NCBI GenBank assembly: GCA_002371625.1
Contig: DFFV01000020.1
Location: forward strand, 1 to 15,529
Direction of reading: 5' to 3'
From: Ruminococcus sp. UBA3767
Lineage (GTDB): Bacteria > Bacillota > Clostridia > Oscillospirales > Ruminococcaceae
DNA length: 15,529 bases
The notes under the pieces are model-generated. The model was given only the letters and a program-made list of their open reading frames with translations. It ran no database searches and was not told the origin of the DNA. Both the position numbers and the translations under genes were made by a program. Shown here one piece after another: positions 14,889 to 15,529 of the stretch. Position 1 is the stretch's first letter. Each line of letters starts with the position of its first letter.

Positions 14889-15529
14889 TTATTCAGCAGT
14901 CTCTTCCTCAGCTTCCTCGACCTTCTCGGTCTCCTCCTCGGAAGCCTCAGCAGCGTCCTCGCCCTGTCTGCCTTCGATGATAGCGTTAGCCATGCAGCCT
15001 GCGATGAGCTTTACTGCTCTGATAGCGTCATCATTTCCGGGGATAACGTAATCAACATCGTCAGGATCGCAGTTTGTATCAACGATAGCTACTACCGGGA
15101 TACCCAGCTTCTTAGCCTCTGCTACAGCGATCTTCTCTTTTCTTGGGTCAACTACGAAAAGTGCGCCCGGCAGCTTCTTCATGTTCTTGATACCGCCAAG
15201 GAACTTCTCGAGCTTATCTATCTCCAGCTTGAGCTTTGTAACTTCCTTCTTAGGCAGAAGCTCAAATGTGCCGTCCTCTTCCATCTTGTTGAGCTGCTCA
15301 AGTCTCTTGATACGCTGCTGGATGGTCTTGAAGTTGGTCATCATTCCGCCGAGCCATCTTGCGTTTACATAGTGTGCGCTGGCTCTTGTAGCTTCCTCCT
15401 TGATGGAGTCGCCTGCCTGCTTCTTGGTACCTACGAAAAGTACCTCGCCGCCCTGTGCTGCTACATCACGAACGAACATATAAGCCTCTTCGAGCTTCTT
15501 AACTGTCTTCTGCAGGTCGATGATGTAGA
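14889..15529 (-). CDS. rpsB: Ribosomal protein S2, 5' end outside the window
   Basis: S2 is a small-subunit ribosomal protein. The visible 213 codons cover most of the protein but not its N-terminus; the frame runs open through the window edge at 15529, so the ATG at 15479 is an internal methionine. Diagnostic stretches are [66 protein letters not shown], and [15 protein letters not shown]. The C-terminus ends in a glutamate-rich tail, a common variable extension in S2. It is the first gene of the rpsB-tsf operon, whose promoter and any S2-binding autoregulatory leader lie outside the window. Confidence 0.98.
   Translation of the reverse strand, partial: YIIDLQKTVKKLEEAYMFVRDVAAQGGEVLFVGTKKQAGDSIKEEATRASAHYVNARWLGGMMTNFKTIQQRIKRLEQLNKMEEDGTFELLPKKEVTKLKLEIDKLEKFLGGIKNMKKLPGALFVVDPRKEKIAVAEAKKLGIPVVAIVDTNCDPDDVDYVIPGNDDAIRAVKLIAGCMANAIIEGRQGEDAAEASEEETEKVEEAEEETAE

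Noticed and set aside
1..15529. CRISPR arrays, tRNA or rRNA genes, insertion sequences
   Set aside because: No spaced direct repeats, cloverleaf-like sequence, rRNA sequence or transposase was seen on either strand.

Overview
The window looks like chromosome from a spore-lineage Clostridia (Firmicutes). A clear sporulation sigma factor G gene, strong GGAGG ribosome binding sites, TTGACA/TATTAT-type promoter elements, TTG/GTG starts and HydE/HydF proteins all fit an anaerobic, hydrogen-metabolising gut or rumen clostridium. Ruminococcus or a relative is my best guess, but that is inference from style, not a database match.

Layout. Positions 1-186 are non-coding and hold two strong hairpins. 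From 187 to 12789 one long co-directional array runs on the minus strand. In transcription order it is: a TM1266-type hydrogenase regulator (12789-12541), a 196-bp leader with a terminator-like hairpin, hydF, hydE, nitrogenase-like module I (a NifH-like protein plus two component-1-like subunits), nitrogenase-like module II (the same three families again), hypF, hypC, hypD. From hydF to hypF every junction overlaps, usually by 4 to 8 nt. The only real gap in the distal part, between hypF and hypC, contains a perfect copy of the ParB/Spo0J binding site parS. A good promoter for the array lies at 12830-12859. Divergent from it, sigG runs on the plus strand (12973-13743). A convergent terminator region follows (13742-13864). 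The window ends in the minus-strand translation operon rpsB-tsf; the 5' end of rpsB lies outside.

How the genes may work together. HydE (radical SAM) and HydF (GTPase/scaffold) belong to [FeFe]-hydrogenase H-cluster assembly. HypC, HypD and HypF belong to assembly of the Fe(CN)2CO group of [NiFe]-hydrogenases. Between these two sets sit two copies of a reductase-plus-catalytic-dimer system of the nitrogenase superfamily. They keep the NifH ATP-binding and [4Fe-4S] residues, but the component-1-like subunits keep only part of the P-cluster cysteines, and I see no FeMo-cofactor ligand motif. No hydrogenase structural gene, hydG, hypE, hypA, hypB or nifB is in the window. The arrangement suggests an undescribed pathway in which nitrogenase-like ATP-dependent reductases act with hydrogenase maturases, either to build or repair an organometallic Fe-CO/CN cofactor or as an enzyme carrying one. 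This assignment is inference; the gene identities themselves are well supported.
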